A stretch of 34,453 nucleotides of DNA from CAYNWK01 sp964400875. GTDB taxonomy: Bacteria; Chloroflexota; Anaerolineae; Anaerolineales; UBA4823. Location of the stretch: the NCBI GenBank assembly GCA_964400875.1, contig CAYNWK010000033.1, positions 1 through 34,453 on the forward strand, in the 5' to 3' direction. The notes below the pieces were generated by a model. That model saw nothing but the letters and a program-made list of their open reading frames with translations. It had not been told where the DNA came from and did not search any database. The position numbers and the translations under genes are program-made. Positions 11,101-16,487 of this stretch are shown here, piece by piece; position 1 is the stretch's first letter; each line of letters opens with the position of its first letter.

Positions 11101-12058
11101 CTTCATACAGTCCGATTTTGAACCGGCCAAAGAAGCCGTGATGAAGTCGATGCATTACGCCGGGATAGCCAAGAATTTGACGACCCTGGCTATGGCTGAA
11201 AATTACCTGGGCGGCATCCTTTTCCGCCAGGGCGATCTCGAACAGGCCATGCAGCACACACGCACGGCGATGGCTTACTGGCAAGAAATCGGCTATAGTT
11301 GGGGGGTGGCCGCCGCCCTGAGCAATTTAGGCATCTTGGAGAGCGTTTCTGGAGCCTGGCAGGCGGCTTATAATTCCATTAAACGCAGCCTTGAACTGCG
11401 CAGGAAGATGGGTGATGTCGAAGGGGTAGCCATCACCAACCACAACCTGGGCCAGCTGGTGCGCAATTCCGGAGATGCCGTCCAGGCAGAATTGTACTAT
11501 CGCGATAGCCTGGCCGTCTCCAGGCCGTTTCAAATGAACTGGCATTCCGCCAACTCTTTCGTCGGCCTGGCGCAAACCCTGCTGATTCAGGGCAAACTCG
11601 ATGAGGCCTCGGAATCGCTCCAGGATAGTATTCGCCTGGCGCAGGAGATCAATGCTCCGGACGTGATCGTAGAAGCTTATTGCACGATGGCCGAGATCCA
11701 GCTGTCGATGGACAAACCGGCCGAGGCCGAAGCAACCGCCCGGAACGCTGCTAACCTTGCTTCTCAGATTGGGGTCGGCCCGCTGTTGGCGACTGCCTGG
11801 AGATTAACTTCTGCCAGCCTGCTGCGTCAGGGACAGATCGAAAAGGCTGGGCAGGCCCTTGAAAACGCCTGGAAAGCCCTGGAAGACGGCCCGGATAGAA
11901 TCGAAGATGGGCGTCTGCATTCGCAGGCGATGTTGCTTGCCCTGGCCGTTGAGGATCAGGAGGAGGCGCGCCGGCATCGCGCGGCTGCAGAGCAAGTATT
12001 TAAACAGCTGGGCGCTGCTCGCGATCTTTCCCTGCTGGAATCGATCGAGATCCAGTGA
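5141..12058 (+). CDS. Giant tandem pseudocyclase-AAA-TPR STAND protein (2305 aa)
   Basis: Start ATG 5141 is chosen because GGAG lies 8 nt upstream; a TTG at 5123 is in frame but less likely. Order: two CxxC zinc ribbons (C4/C7/C18/C21 and C29/C32/C43/C46); a class III cyclase-like domain (about 103-245); a STAND/AAA ATPase with GEAGIGKS (331-338) and LVFDDLHWVD (D464/D465); TPR-type helices (about 740-1210); a second cyclase-like domain (about 1240-1390); a second ATPase with GEAGIGKS (1458-1465) and DDLQWID (D1590/D1591); and a second TPR array (about 1860-2300). Both cyclase domains lack catalytic residues. In the first, the metal Asp pair is E110/N154, and R231/Q235 replace the transition-state Asn/Arg. 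The second has lost the first metal Asp and has Gln for Asn. They probably act as sensors or dimer modules. No DNA-binding domain is visible. A signalling scaffold or NTP switch is inferred. Confidence 0.9.
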   Translation: MNECPHCGFQNSDGIHICLNCASSLVLTCRQCGAEIPAGNRFCGQCGAPVQTVDAAERDQSPFSPSNMDMQERMLRGLRKKMPASMVNKFIQGSRELYGQRREVTVLDVEISDFLSISKKLDSETIYLAIDEIVHLLADVVYKYEGTIDKYSGNGMMALFGLPINHENDPERAVRAALEMQTSLSQLRSQLIDRFQHDFQIQIGINTGGVIAGTLNDQQHLEYSVIGDTVRLAAQLKKSSEPGRVLVSFSTYQRSRPIIDYQSMPALQDEGISEPKKVFQPLGIRFTPGQVRGLPGLQIPMIGRREQLDRLVDIFKRVMDTNSSEIVICSGEAGIGKSRLVAEFRNYLTAYPATMVQGTCALYMRITPYRVLADVLRNILGISESDPINEQKKNLQQHLERFGLDRSDILPYMMHVLGILHADPVLEVRIKLLDPAMLRRQTHFALRMFFIAESRRTPLVLVFDDLHWVDQPSGQFLEYLCQSLETSPILLMMVARDFDKYSFAQSIRAAADKHVREPHALYIQPLTESDAQLLVDQLVHEDTKPAREMKSLITARAGGNPYYTEELVRILMDHDGLVSRDGDWHLTASAAELIREVPGTLGDIILARFDHLPDDLKNILLRGSVLGDSFSVRLLQALVADEGVDLSNALAELEERDFLIHTTFDVEDGYIFKHPLVQETIYKTLLKRDSRKLHSQVAQTIEAGDYWLPGERNQVLAYHLSESADPARAIPYLFISAEKAYQHFANDTVVQLYRQVLSLLDTVAEAQIDQREKAQVGLAQALKFTGELEEAASLLIEIVDRIPESAEGPEYTDSPSFQTQIEALRELADIRAREGDLDFAVRLLKRGMDLLTESGRMSYPIIWRRLADRLAWVYFRQRNLEEAYNLVDLALLDTATWESEDPITMASMYNTIGGIYWTRSRFADAIESVEHSLEIYKNLNYHWGMAISLANLGVLHYSTEKWFQAVEYLEQADKLRREYGDDPERPINLKNLGEVLINLGNHREARINLETSREVSRRLGLNISQAYAEFGLCRLALVEVKPVEARQHLHNAGDLLESLDETNDRVANYYQLQAQIEIQDGNLQAAKKSADKALSISQRGGITENVVDALRILGTIAVQNDEFEQSETLFYNSIELAQGSNDRFSEAKARYELGRLFGRQSERDPAQRDQYVEQAVRSLDAAMQIFEALGAEHDLQQAKQARLLMLSPENDGRTSEGEAELENQAKLLRAQLHLPEGEWYPATIISAILTPQPGTDEEYIFETIAFLIPSLTELIQENGCQVIRHQDGFTGIFGAPVTHEDDPERAVDAVMQIVNFYNELDQQTDLPISIHLGVAMGKIVAGKLEMEQSAEFMAAGEPVQIARTIAEACPSGRVWVTQSIRNHTSYRFEYTSVPSNIVENLSAETVFQLEGLREQILPVRGLIGLKTPFIGRDKELDEMVRMSKVLKGPTGGIIWIEGEAGIGKSRLMREFSKSVGSYQPLVLGGVCTARHSEYAFSLFSDLLMQVFDIQHHFTHRQINEQIDQKIKLWSSDLLETRPFLQLLMGVQPSGAQGERITAMEPEQLRRQTFVAIHHLFSVLASGQPLVFILDDLQWIDSISADLLLYLSHLVVSRPILFVLAQRQNEISPFEPVLARTRSMHPDQYIQLSINPLTIEECKQLLNEFLASADLPESFLSLIIQQSGGNPYFIEEFVRLLVEKDFLRLVRGKLVSNRTVQADALAVPASLESLIRARVDSLDISSRQLLQVASVIGHRFNSALLAQVAEREENHSILDQLHSRGMLNPTMEAEYWEFSHPLIEVIVYNSVLRAQRRILHHRTAIALEHQWQGSEDEHAEDLAYHFRKAEIYDRALHYLILAGERAAARHANDVAVSFFEQAVELLSAVPDVGDEARWRIIHQMGEVYQFIGNYDTSLAVLQSGLDLLESTLLSPAQRAGIYRRMGDTAHKKGDQEQAVDYLKLALDVLGEPDDNQSRVESALIYARLGWCHFIQSDFEPAKEAVMKSMHYAGIAKNLTTLAMAENYLGGILFRQGDLEQAMQHTRTAMAYWQEIGYSWGVAAALSNLGILESVSGAWQAAYNSIKRSLELRRKMGDVEGVAITNHNLGQLVRNSGDAVQAELYYRDSLAVSRPFQMNWHSANSFVGLAQTLLIQGKLDEASESLQDSIRLAQEINAPDVIVEAYCTMAEIQLSMDKPAEAEATARNAANLASQIGVGPLLATAWRLTSASLLRQGQIEKAGQALENAWKALEDGPDRIEDGRLHSQAMLLALAVEDQEEARRHRAAAEQVFKQLGAARDLSLLESIEIQ

Positions 12059-12141
12059 AAACCCCCACCCACCTAGCTCCTGCCTCGGCGGATCAAGAAG
12101 AATCTCCGTTTGTTACACTTTTTGCATAACAGTTTTGTAAG

Positions 12142-12170
12142 TAGACTCTGGGGAAATCTTGCTGTATATT
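12142..12170 (+). promoter_or_regulatory. Candidate sigma70-type promoter of the riboswitch transcript
   Basis: TAGACT (12142-12147; 4/6 to TTGACA), 17 bp, then TATATT (12165-12170; 5/6 to TATAAT). Transcription would begin near 12177, about 20 nt before the first aptamer, which is the expected geometry for a riboswitch leader. It is a prediction from hexamers only. Confidence 0.5.
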
Positions 12171-12194
12171 ATTAACAGCAGCTTAACAACAGCG

Positions 12195-12284
12195 TAGAAA
12201 CGGCAAATCCATCGAAAGATGGAGACGCAAAGCTAAAGGGTCTAAACAGGGCCTTCCCTGTATGACAGCCTGGCTGCCTAGGCA
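12195..12284 (+). ncRNA. c-di-GMP-I (GEMM-I) riboswitch aptamer, copy 1
   Basis: The conserved string of the class is seen in order: GGCAAA, the hairpin CCATC-GAAA-GATGG (12209-12222) with its GAAA tetraloop, GACGCAAAGC, GGGTCTAA (tetraloop-receptor side), a variable hairpin CAGGG/CCCTG, then GACAGCCTGGCTGCC. The base matching Vc2 G20 appears to be G, which favours c-di-GMP over cGAMP. It is followed by the palindrome TGCCTAGGCA (12275-12284). Aptamer ends are approximate. Confidence 0.88.
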
Positions 12285-12295
12285 ATAATTTTTCG

Positions 12296-12392
12296 CACAG
12301 AAAAGGCAAACCCATCGAAAGATGGCGGCGCAAAGTCACGGTCTAAGCGGTGGAGCAGCATCCCTTCCGTACGACAGTCGGGCTACCTAGGC
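12296..12392 (+). ncRNA. c-di-GMP-I (GEMM-I) riboswitch aptamer, copy 2
   Basis: A second aptamer follows about 12 nt after the first: AGGCAAACC, hairpin CCATC-GAAA-GATGG (12312-12325), GGCGCAAAG, CGGTCTAAG, a longer variable arm, then GACAGTCGGGCTACC. The G20 equivalent again appears to be G. It lies immediately before the intrinsic terminator, so it is the copy that directly drives the expression platform. Tandem GEMM-I aptamers are known and are thought to sharpen the response. Confidence 0.9.
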
Positions 12393-12424
12393 ACAGGAAA
12401 GTGTAGTTTCATCCCTACGGTAGC
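12382..12424 (+). promoter_or_regulatory. Candidate antiterminator pairing of riboswitch copy 2
   Basis: GCTACCTAGG (12382-12391), at the 3' edge of aptamer 2, can pair with CCTACGGTAGC (12414-12424) as 10 bp with one bulged C (12418). This uses part of the left arm and loop of the terminator, so aptamer/terminator and antiterminator are mutually exclusive. If the ligand locks the aptamer 3' strand, the terminator forms and c-di-GMP turns the gene off. The pairing is seen in the sequence; the direction of control is inferred. Confidence 0.5.
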
Positions 12425-12446
12425 AAGTCGCCGCAGGGATTTTTTT
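12411..12446 (+). terminator. Intrinsic terminator of the riboswitch expression platform
   Basis: ATCCCT (12411-12416) pairs with AGGGAT (12435-12440) and CGG (12418-12420) with CCG (12431-12433), with one A/C mismatch between them. Seven T (12440-12446) follow directly. It lies 20 nt after aptamer 2 and 150 nt before the next start codon. Confidence 0.85.
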
Positions 12447-12596
12447 ATTCAAGTCATTATCCGGTACGTTCGGCTGAAATTGGCTGAAAGGAGAACTGAA
12501 AATATCAATCGACATCGCAGCTTCATTGAACCTACAGTAATCATGGCAATATCCAAATCAATCAACTTCCATTAAAGACTCAACGGAGGGATAGAA

Positions 12597-12842
12597 ATGA
12601 GTAAAGTTCAGAAAAGAATCATCATCCTGGTATGCCTGCTGATACTGGCAGCTTTGATTGCTCCTGTGGCCGTAGCGAATGTTTCCAGGGTTACGTACCC
12701 CACCACCGCGGGTTACCTGGTCTGGTCCGGCGGCTGGCTGTGGTCGGGTGGCTGGCTGTGGTCTGGCGGCTGGATATGGTCCGGTGGCTGGCTGTGGTCT
12801 GGCGGCTGGATATGGTCCGGCGGCTGGCTGTGGTCCGGATAA
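12597..12842 (+). CDS. Secreted WSGGW(L/I)-repeat small protein (81 aa)
   Basis: I do not recognise this as a named family. Residues 1-27 form a typical Sec signal peptide: K3/K6/R7, a hydrophobic core of I/L/V/A, and an AVA cleavage motif before N28. The mature part is about 54 residues: a short linker (28-42), then six WSGGW units joined by L or I (43-78) and a final WSG. It contains 13 Trp between residues 43 and 79, with no charged residue in that stretch. At DNA level the repeat is an 18-bp unit, with a near-perfect 36-bp higher-order unit from about 12760. GGAGGG is 6 nt before the ATG. Expression should depend on the two upstream c-di-GMP riboswitches. A role as a surface, adhesive or matrix peptide is an inference from secretion, repeats and c-di-GMP control. 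A membrane-active peptide is the alternative. Confidence 0.8.
   Translation: MSKVQKRIIILVCLLILAALIAPVAVANVSRVTYPTTAGYLVWSGGWLWSGGWLWSGGWIWSGGWLWSGGWIWSGGWLWSG
12718..12838 (+). repeat. 18-bp in-frame tandem repeat encoding WSGGW(L/I)
   Basis: About six and a half copies of an 18-bp unit of the type TGGTCTGGCGGCTGGCTG, with synonymous changes (C/T/G at third positions) and CTG/ATA alternation giving L or I. Because the unit is a multiple of three, copy-number change by slippage keeps the frame. Confidence 0.9.
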
Positions 12843-12880
12843 ATCCGAGTTAATGTGATCCGAAATTGAATGATGCTGAT

Positions 12881-12918
12881 CGAATCATGCTCTCTGTTCT
12901 TGAAGAGAGCATGATTCG
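12881..12918. other. Perfect 15-bp inverted repeat between repeat peptide and HD-GYP genes
   Basis: CGAATCATGCTCTCT (12881-12895) and AGAGAGCATGATTCG (12904-12918) surround an 8-nt loop. There is no T-run on the plus strand, so it is not a classical terminator. It could protect the 3' end of the short peptide mRNA, act as a processing site, or be a protein-binding palindrome upstream of the HD-GYP gene. Confidence 0.8.
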
Positions 12919-12957
12919 TTGGAAAGACCGGCCACTTAAGGGTAGACCACCTTTGAA

Positions 12958-14616
12958 ATGAGTAAAACAGGCAAGATGGATGACGGCGTGCAGCAGCTTC
13001 GGTTGGAAGAAGCGCTTACGCCAGATGATAGCTTTCAGGTAAGCCAGGAGCGTGAAAGGGTTCTGTCCGTCATTACCCGCGTCGACCAGATCGCCGGCGC
13101 GGCGGAGGCCTCGCGCCTGATCCCGGACATCCTGGATCTGATGATCGAGATCACCCTCGCCGATTCGGCAAACTTCTTTCAGCTGGATGAGGCTGCTGAC
13201 GAACTGGTGATCACGCACGTGCGTGGCGACACCGAAAGCCAGTATCTGGTTGGCCTGCGTCTCAACCGCCGGCAGGGATTGCCAGGGATATCCCTGTGCG
13301 ACACCCAGGTAACCGTGATAGGCGACTTGCCAACCGAGCCGGACTGGCTGCGCTCGGTCGATCCGCTCAACGCTGCTCGCAAGAAAAATGTGATCAATTT
13401 GCCGATCGCCATCCAGGAGCGTACGCTTGGCCTTGTCCAGATCTTCAATTACCAGCAAGCCGAATTGGATCTGCTCACAGTTTTAGGGGGTCGTCTTGCA
13501 GTCGAATTGGAACACCGGGTAGAAACCGGCGCCCTCCAGCGCTCGAACCAGCGCCTGCTCGACCTGGTTGAGATGCTGGGGGAGGTGGCCGGGACGCTGG
13601 ATCGCAACCAGCTCTTACACATGGTGACCGAACACGCCGCGCGCCTGGTGAACGCCGAACGCAGCTCGCTCTTTTTGGTAGACCCAACGACGAGCGAGAT
13701 GGTCTTCCAGGTCGCTTACCAGCCGCCAGAACAAGGCAAGGCGCACACAGCCGGAGCGCCGTCTGGCAGGCAATTCCGCTCCTCCGGGCGCAGTGATTCT
13801 GGCCGTATATCCCGCCTGGCGAATTTTCAGGAAGGGGAGTTTTCGTACTTCAACCGATCGGCAATCACCGTCCCATTGCGCAGCGAGCTGCTTTCACAAG
13901 AGCGCGCCGAGTCTCGCAAGCCCGTATTAGGCGGGCTGATGGTGCTGAACAAACCCAGCGCTTCCTTTCAGGAGGAAGATGCTCAGCTGATGCAGATTCT
14001 CGCCGATCAGGTCAGCACTTTCTTGCAAGTCGTCGAGATGTACGAGAGCACCGGCGAGCTGTTTTTGGGTGTGATCAAATCATTGGCCGCGGCTGTTGAC
14101 GCTAAGGATCCCTACACCAAAGGTCATTCACAGCGCGTGTCGGATTATTCCGTGCTGATCGCCCGTGAACTGGGATTGGACGAGACGCTGGTCAATGACG
14201 TCCGCATTGGCAGCTTGCTCCACGATATCGGCAAGATCGGCATTCCGGACTCAATCTTGTTGAAAAACGGCACGCTCAACTTTGAAGAGATTGAGTTGAT
14301 GCGGCAGCATCCGCGCACCGGCGTGAACATCTTGAGCGAGGTCAAATTGTTGGACCCCATGCGGCCGGCAATTCTCGAGCACCATGAGCGCCTGGATGGC
14401 TCGGGTTATCCTGCAAAATTGACCGACCAACAGATTTCGTGGATGGGCCGGATCGTCGCGGTTGCCGATGTTTTCGATGCGATGACCAGTAAACGTCCTT
14501 ACCGGCAGGCCTTGAGCGTCCAGGAAGTGCTGTCTTACCTGCAACAAAAGGCTGGTAGCTTGTTTGACGCCCCCTGTGTCCGCGCCCTGGAAAATATCCT
14601 CGCTCGGTCGAAATAA
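12958..14616 (+). CDS. GAF-GAF-HD-GYP cyclic-di-GMP phosphodiesterase
   Basis: This cytosolic enzyme is predicted to hydrolyse c-di-GMP. Two GAF-like sensor domains come first (about 35-185 and 205-365), then a complete HD-GYP domain (about 370-550). The domain shows the metal ligands HD in LLHDIGKIGIPD (H422/D423), RQHPRTG, HHERLDGSGYP (475-485) with the GYP motif, and VADVFDAMTSKRPYR. No transmembrane segment is present, so it should sense a soluble ligand or a partner protein. No strong SD is seen before the ATG at 12958 and an ATG at 12976 is possible. The S41 peptidase gene follows 87 nt after the stop. Its place after the riboswitch-controlled peptide gene, with the diguanylate cyclase upstream, points to a local c-di-GMP circuit. 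Confidence 0.93.
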   Translation: MSKTGKMDDGVQQLRLEEALTPDDSFQVSQERERVLSVITRVDQIAGAAEASRLIPDILDLMIEITLADSANFFQLDEAADELVITHVRGDTESQYLVGLRLNRRQGLPGISLCDTQVTVIGDLPTEPDWLRSVDPLNAARKKNVINLPIAIQERTLGLVQIFNYQQAELDLLTVLGGRLAVELEHRVETGALQRSNQRLLDLVEMLGEVAGTLDRNQLLHMVTEHAARLVNAERSSLFLVDPTTSEMVFQVAYQPPEQGKAHTAGAPSGRQFRSSGRSDSGRISRLANFQEGEFSYFNRSAITVPLRSELLSQERAESRKPVLGGLMVLNKPSASFQEEDAQLMQILADQVSTFLQVVEMYESTGELFLGVIKSLAAAVDAKDPYTKGHSQRVSDYSVLIARELGLDETLVNDVRIGSLLHDIGKIGIPDSILLKNGTLNFEEIELMRQHPRTGVNILSEVKLLDPMRPAILEHHERLDGSGYPAKLTDQQISWMGRIVAVADVFDAMTSKRPYRQALSVQEVLSYLQQKAGSLFDAPCVRALENILARSK

Positions 14617-14703
14617 ATCACCAGGGGTTACCGGATCAGTTGGAAAATGGGGCCAGGAGCGAAGACTAACGCGGCGCGCAAAACCTCCGGGGGAACTACT
14701 TTA

Positions 14704-15843
14704 ATGAAATTAATCCGTTATTGGAAGCGATCCTACAAGGCGCTGGGGGTACTTATACTATTAGCTTTGGCGTTCGGCGCCGGGTTTTGGTTTAACGGAA
14801 GGCTTCGAAACCCGGATGAGAAGCTGATCGAAGCCGCTTTTCGCGTGATTTCGAACGATGCGATCTACAACCAACAATCAGACCAGGAGTTATCCTATGC
14901 AGCCGTTCGCGGGATGCTCGCAACGATTGATGACCCATACGCCGAACTGATCGAACCCGAAGCCGCCCAAAATTTCAACACTACCTTTACCGGTCAAACC
15001 GGTGTGGTTGGCCTGTATGCCGAGAACAAGGGCGGACAGGTGGTCATCTCGATCGTCTTCCCAGGCGGGCCTGCCGAGCAGGCGGGCTTGCAGGTAGGTG
15101 ATGTTATCTTAGCGATCGACGACGTGGACCTAGATAAAGATTCGGACTCGTCGGAAACCGGTTTGATGATCCGCGGTTCGCCCGGCAGTACGGTCCATCT
15201 TAAGATCCTGCGTGGGGATCAGACGCTCGATTTTGACATAATCCGCCAGGTACGTGAGTATGTTGACTCTCGCATGCTTCCGGAGGGGGTTGGTTACGTT
15301 TCATTAAATGCGTTCAACCGGACTGCCAGCCAGCAGATGAAAGAGGCTCTGGAAGCGCTCCTGCCACAGAATCCGACCGGCCTGATTTGGGATCTGCGCA
15401 ATAATGAGGGTGGAGATATGTTGGCGGCGCAGGAAATCCTCAGCTACTTCGTTGACGACGGATTGCTCTTCACCGCAGAGCTGACCCAGGATCGCACCGT
15501 TGAGTTCATCGCCCAAGGAGAACCAATCGCCGTGGATATCCCCCTGGTCGTCTTGATGGATGAGACGACTTATTCGGCTGCGGAGACTTGCGCCGCGGCC
15601 ATCGCCGAGACGGGTCGAGGCAAGACCGTCGGAAGCAATTCCTACGGGAAGGGCCTGATCCAGGCCACGGTTCCCCTGGAAGAAGATACCCTTCTGCAGC
15701 TCACCATCGCCCGGTGGCGCTCACCCAACGGCGAATGGTACCAGGAGCGCGGCGTGTCTCCACAGATCGAAGTTAGCGACGATCCGTCAACGGAAGTGGA
15801 CGAACTAATGCAGGCGGCGCTGGAGCAATTTCCCATCCGGTAG
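14704..15843 (+). CDS. S41 (C-terminal processing) peptidase, membrane-anchored, PDZ
   Basis: This is a serine protease of the CtpA/tail-specific family, predicted to face outside. Start 14704 (MKLIRYWKRSYK) gives an N-terminal membrane segment (about 13-28, VLILLALAFGAGFWF) right after basic residues; an in-frame ATG at 14647 would add 19 residues. A PDZ-like domain follows (GLQVGDVILAIDD), then the S41 core: LIWDLRNNEGGDM, the nucleophile region DETTYSAAET with Ser in the TYSAAE motif, and the general-base Lys in GSNSYGKGLIQ. Such proteases bind unfolded C-termini through the PDZ domain and trim or degrade exported proteins. It lies in the same direction as the HD-GYP gene. The secreted WSGGW peptide encoded upstream is a possible but unproven substrate. 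Confidence 0.92.
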   Translation: MKLIRYWKRSYKALGVLILLALAFGAGFWFNGRLRNPDEKLIEAAFRVISNDAIYNQQSDQELSYAAVRGMLATIDDPYAELIEPEAAQNFNTTFTGQTGVVGLYAENKGGQVVISIVFPGGPAEQAGLQVGDVILAIDDVDLDKDSDSSETGLMIRGSPGSTVHLKILRGDQTLDFDIIRQVREYVDSRMLPEGVGYVSLNAFNRTASQQMKEALEALLPQNPTGLIWDLRNNEGGDMLAAQEILSYFVDDGLLFTAELTQDRTVEFIAQGEPIAVDIPLVVLMDETTYSAAETCAAAIAETGRGKTVGSNSYGKGLIQATVPLEEDTLLQLTIARWRSPNGEWYQERGVSPQIEVSDDPSTEVDELMQAALEQFPIR

Positions 15844-15875
15844 CGACTGCGCCGCGACGTTGGCCTCCGAAATGG

Positions 15876-15894
15876 TTGGCTATTTACCAGCCAA
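15876..15894 (+). other. Small stem-loop after S41 peptidase gene
   Basis: TTGGCT (15876-15881) pairs with AGCCAA (15889-15894) around a 7-nt loop, 33 nt after the stop. There is no T-run, so a terminator role is weakly supported. Confidence 0.3.
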
Positions 15895-15970
15895 AGGACT
15901 TCGAAGCGGTATCCCTTCTCAACACCGCGCAGCAAAGCGGGTTCAACTAGAAAGGAATTAAAAAAATCGG

Positions 15971-16387
15971 ATGGATGAAGAATATCGAATCGTTTACATT
16001 GATAAACCAGAATGGGGGATAATCGGACAAGGCATTAGAGATTTTAACGAACAAAAAGCAGGCGAGGATAAGTATCAAAACCTATGTTACGTTCTGCGCA
16101 CCCCTGCTCAGGAAATTGTGGGTGGTTTAATCGGCGCAACGTATTGGGATTGGTTCTATATCGATGTCTTGTGGGTTAAAGAAGAGCTTCGTGGTCGCGG
16201 ATTCGGGCATAGCTTATTGACAACCGCCGAAGATGTGGCGCGGCAACGTGGCGCAAAGAATGCTTACCTGGACACTTTCAGCTTTCAAGCGCCAGATTTC
16301 TACAAAGCCCATGGCTACCGGATATTTGGAGAACTACCAGATTTTCCTCTCGGACATCAGCGCTACTTTTTTACCAAACAACTTTAA
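15971..16387 (+). CDS. GNAT family N-acetyltransferase (138 aa)
   Basis: A single-domain GNAT protein. The acetyl-CoA-binding loop is ELRGRGFGHSLL (RGRGFG at 74-79), following the beta-4 strand WFYIDVLWV. Near the C-terminus FYKAHGYRIFG is the typical beta-6/beta-7 part. The 138-residue length is normal for the family. AAAGGAA lies about 14 nt before the ATG, a long spacing. It follows the S41 gene by 127 bp and is probably a separate unit. Codons are AT-richer than in the neighbours, which could mean a different origin. Substrate unknown. Confidence 0.85.
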   Translation: MDEEYRIVYIDKPEWGIIGQGIRDFNEQKAGEDKYQNLCYVLRTPAQEIVGGLIGATYWDWFYIDVLWVKEELRGRGFGHSLLTTAEDVARQRGAKNAYLDTFSFQAPDFYKAHGYRIFGELPDFPLGHQRYFFTKQL

Positions 16388-16412
16388 GCGCAGCTTACTC
16401 CTGGGATAGAAC

Positions 16413-16475
16413 TGTGGGTATTTTGGCGGGCGAAGCCCGCCAAAATACCCACAACTCCCTGAGTGCGTAAGTCCT
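16413..16475. repeat. Hairpin element A (MITE-like remnant), 19-bp perfect stem
   Basis: TGTGGGTATTTTGGCGGGC (16413-16431), loop GAA, then its exact complement (16435-16453). To the right is AGTGCGTAAGTCCT (16462-16475), identical to the right end of element B at 19768-19781. The left end is eroded or lost next to the GNAT stop codon. It is a non-coding repeat lying just after the end of the xdhC-like gene, and may also help stop convergent transcripts. Confidence 0.75.
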
Positions 16476-16487
16476 GAGCTTATTAAG

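Larger units (their letters stand above)
12059..12596 (+). other. Long leader region: promoter, two riboswitches, terminator
   Basis: This 538-bp spacer is not empty. 12059-12141 shows nothing specific. 12142-12170 is a candidate promoter, 12195-12392 holds two GEMM-I aptamers, and 12411-12446 is an intrinsic terminator. 12447-12584 is an AT-rich stretch without a recognisable element. GGAGGG just before 12597 is a strong ribosome binding site for the repeat-peptide gene. Confidence 0.75.

Noticed and set aside
12632..12853. Second frame through the WSGG repeat (LAVV/WRLDMV repeats)
   Set aside because: Any frame of a tandem repeat is repetitive. Only the 12597 frame has a signal peptide and a GGAGGG ribosome binding site.
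12850..13458. 202-codon minus-strand ORF opposite the HD-GYP gene
   Set aside because: Antisense to a GAF-domain coding region, and its end lies in the inverted repeat at 12881-12918. No motifs.
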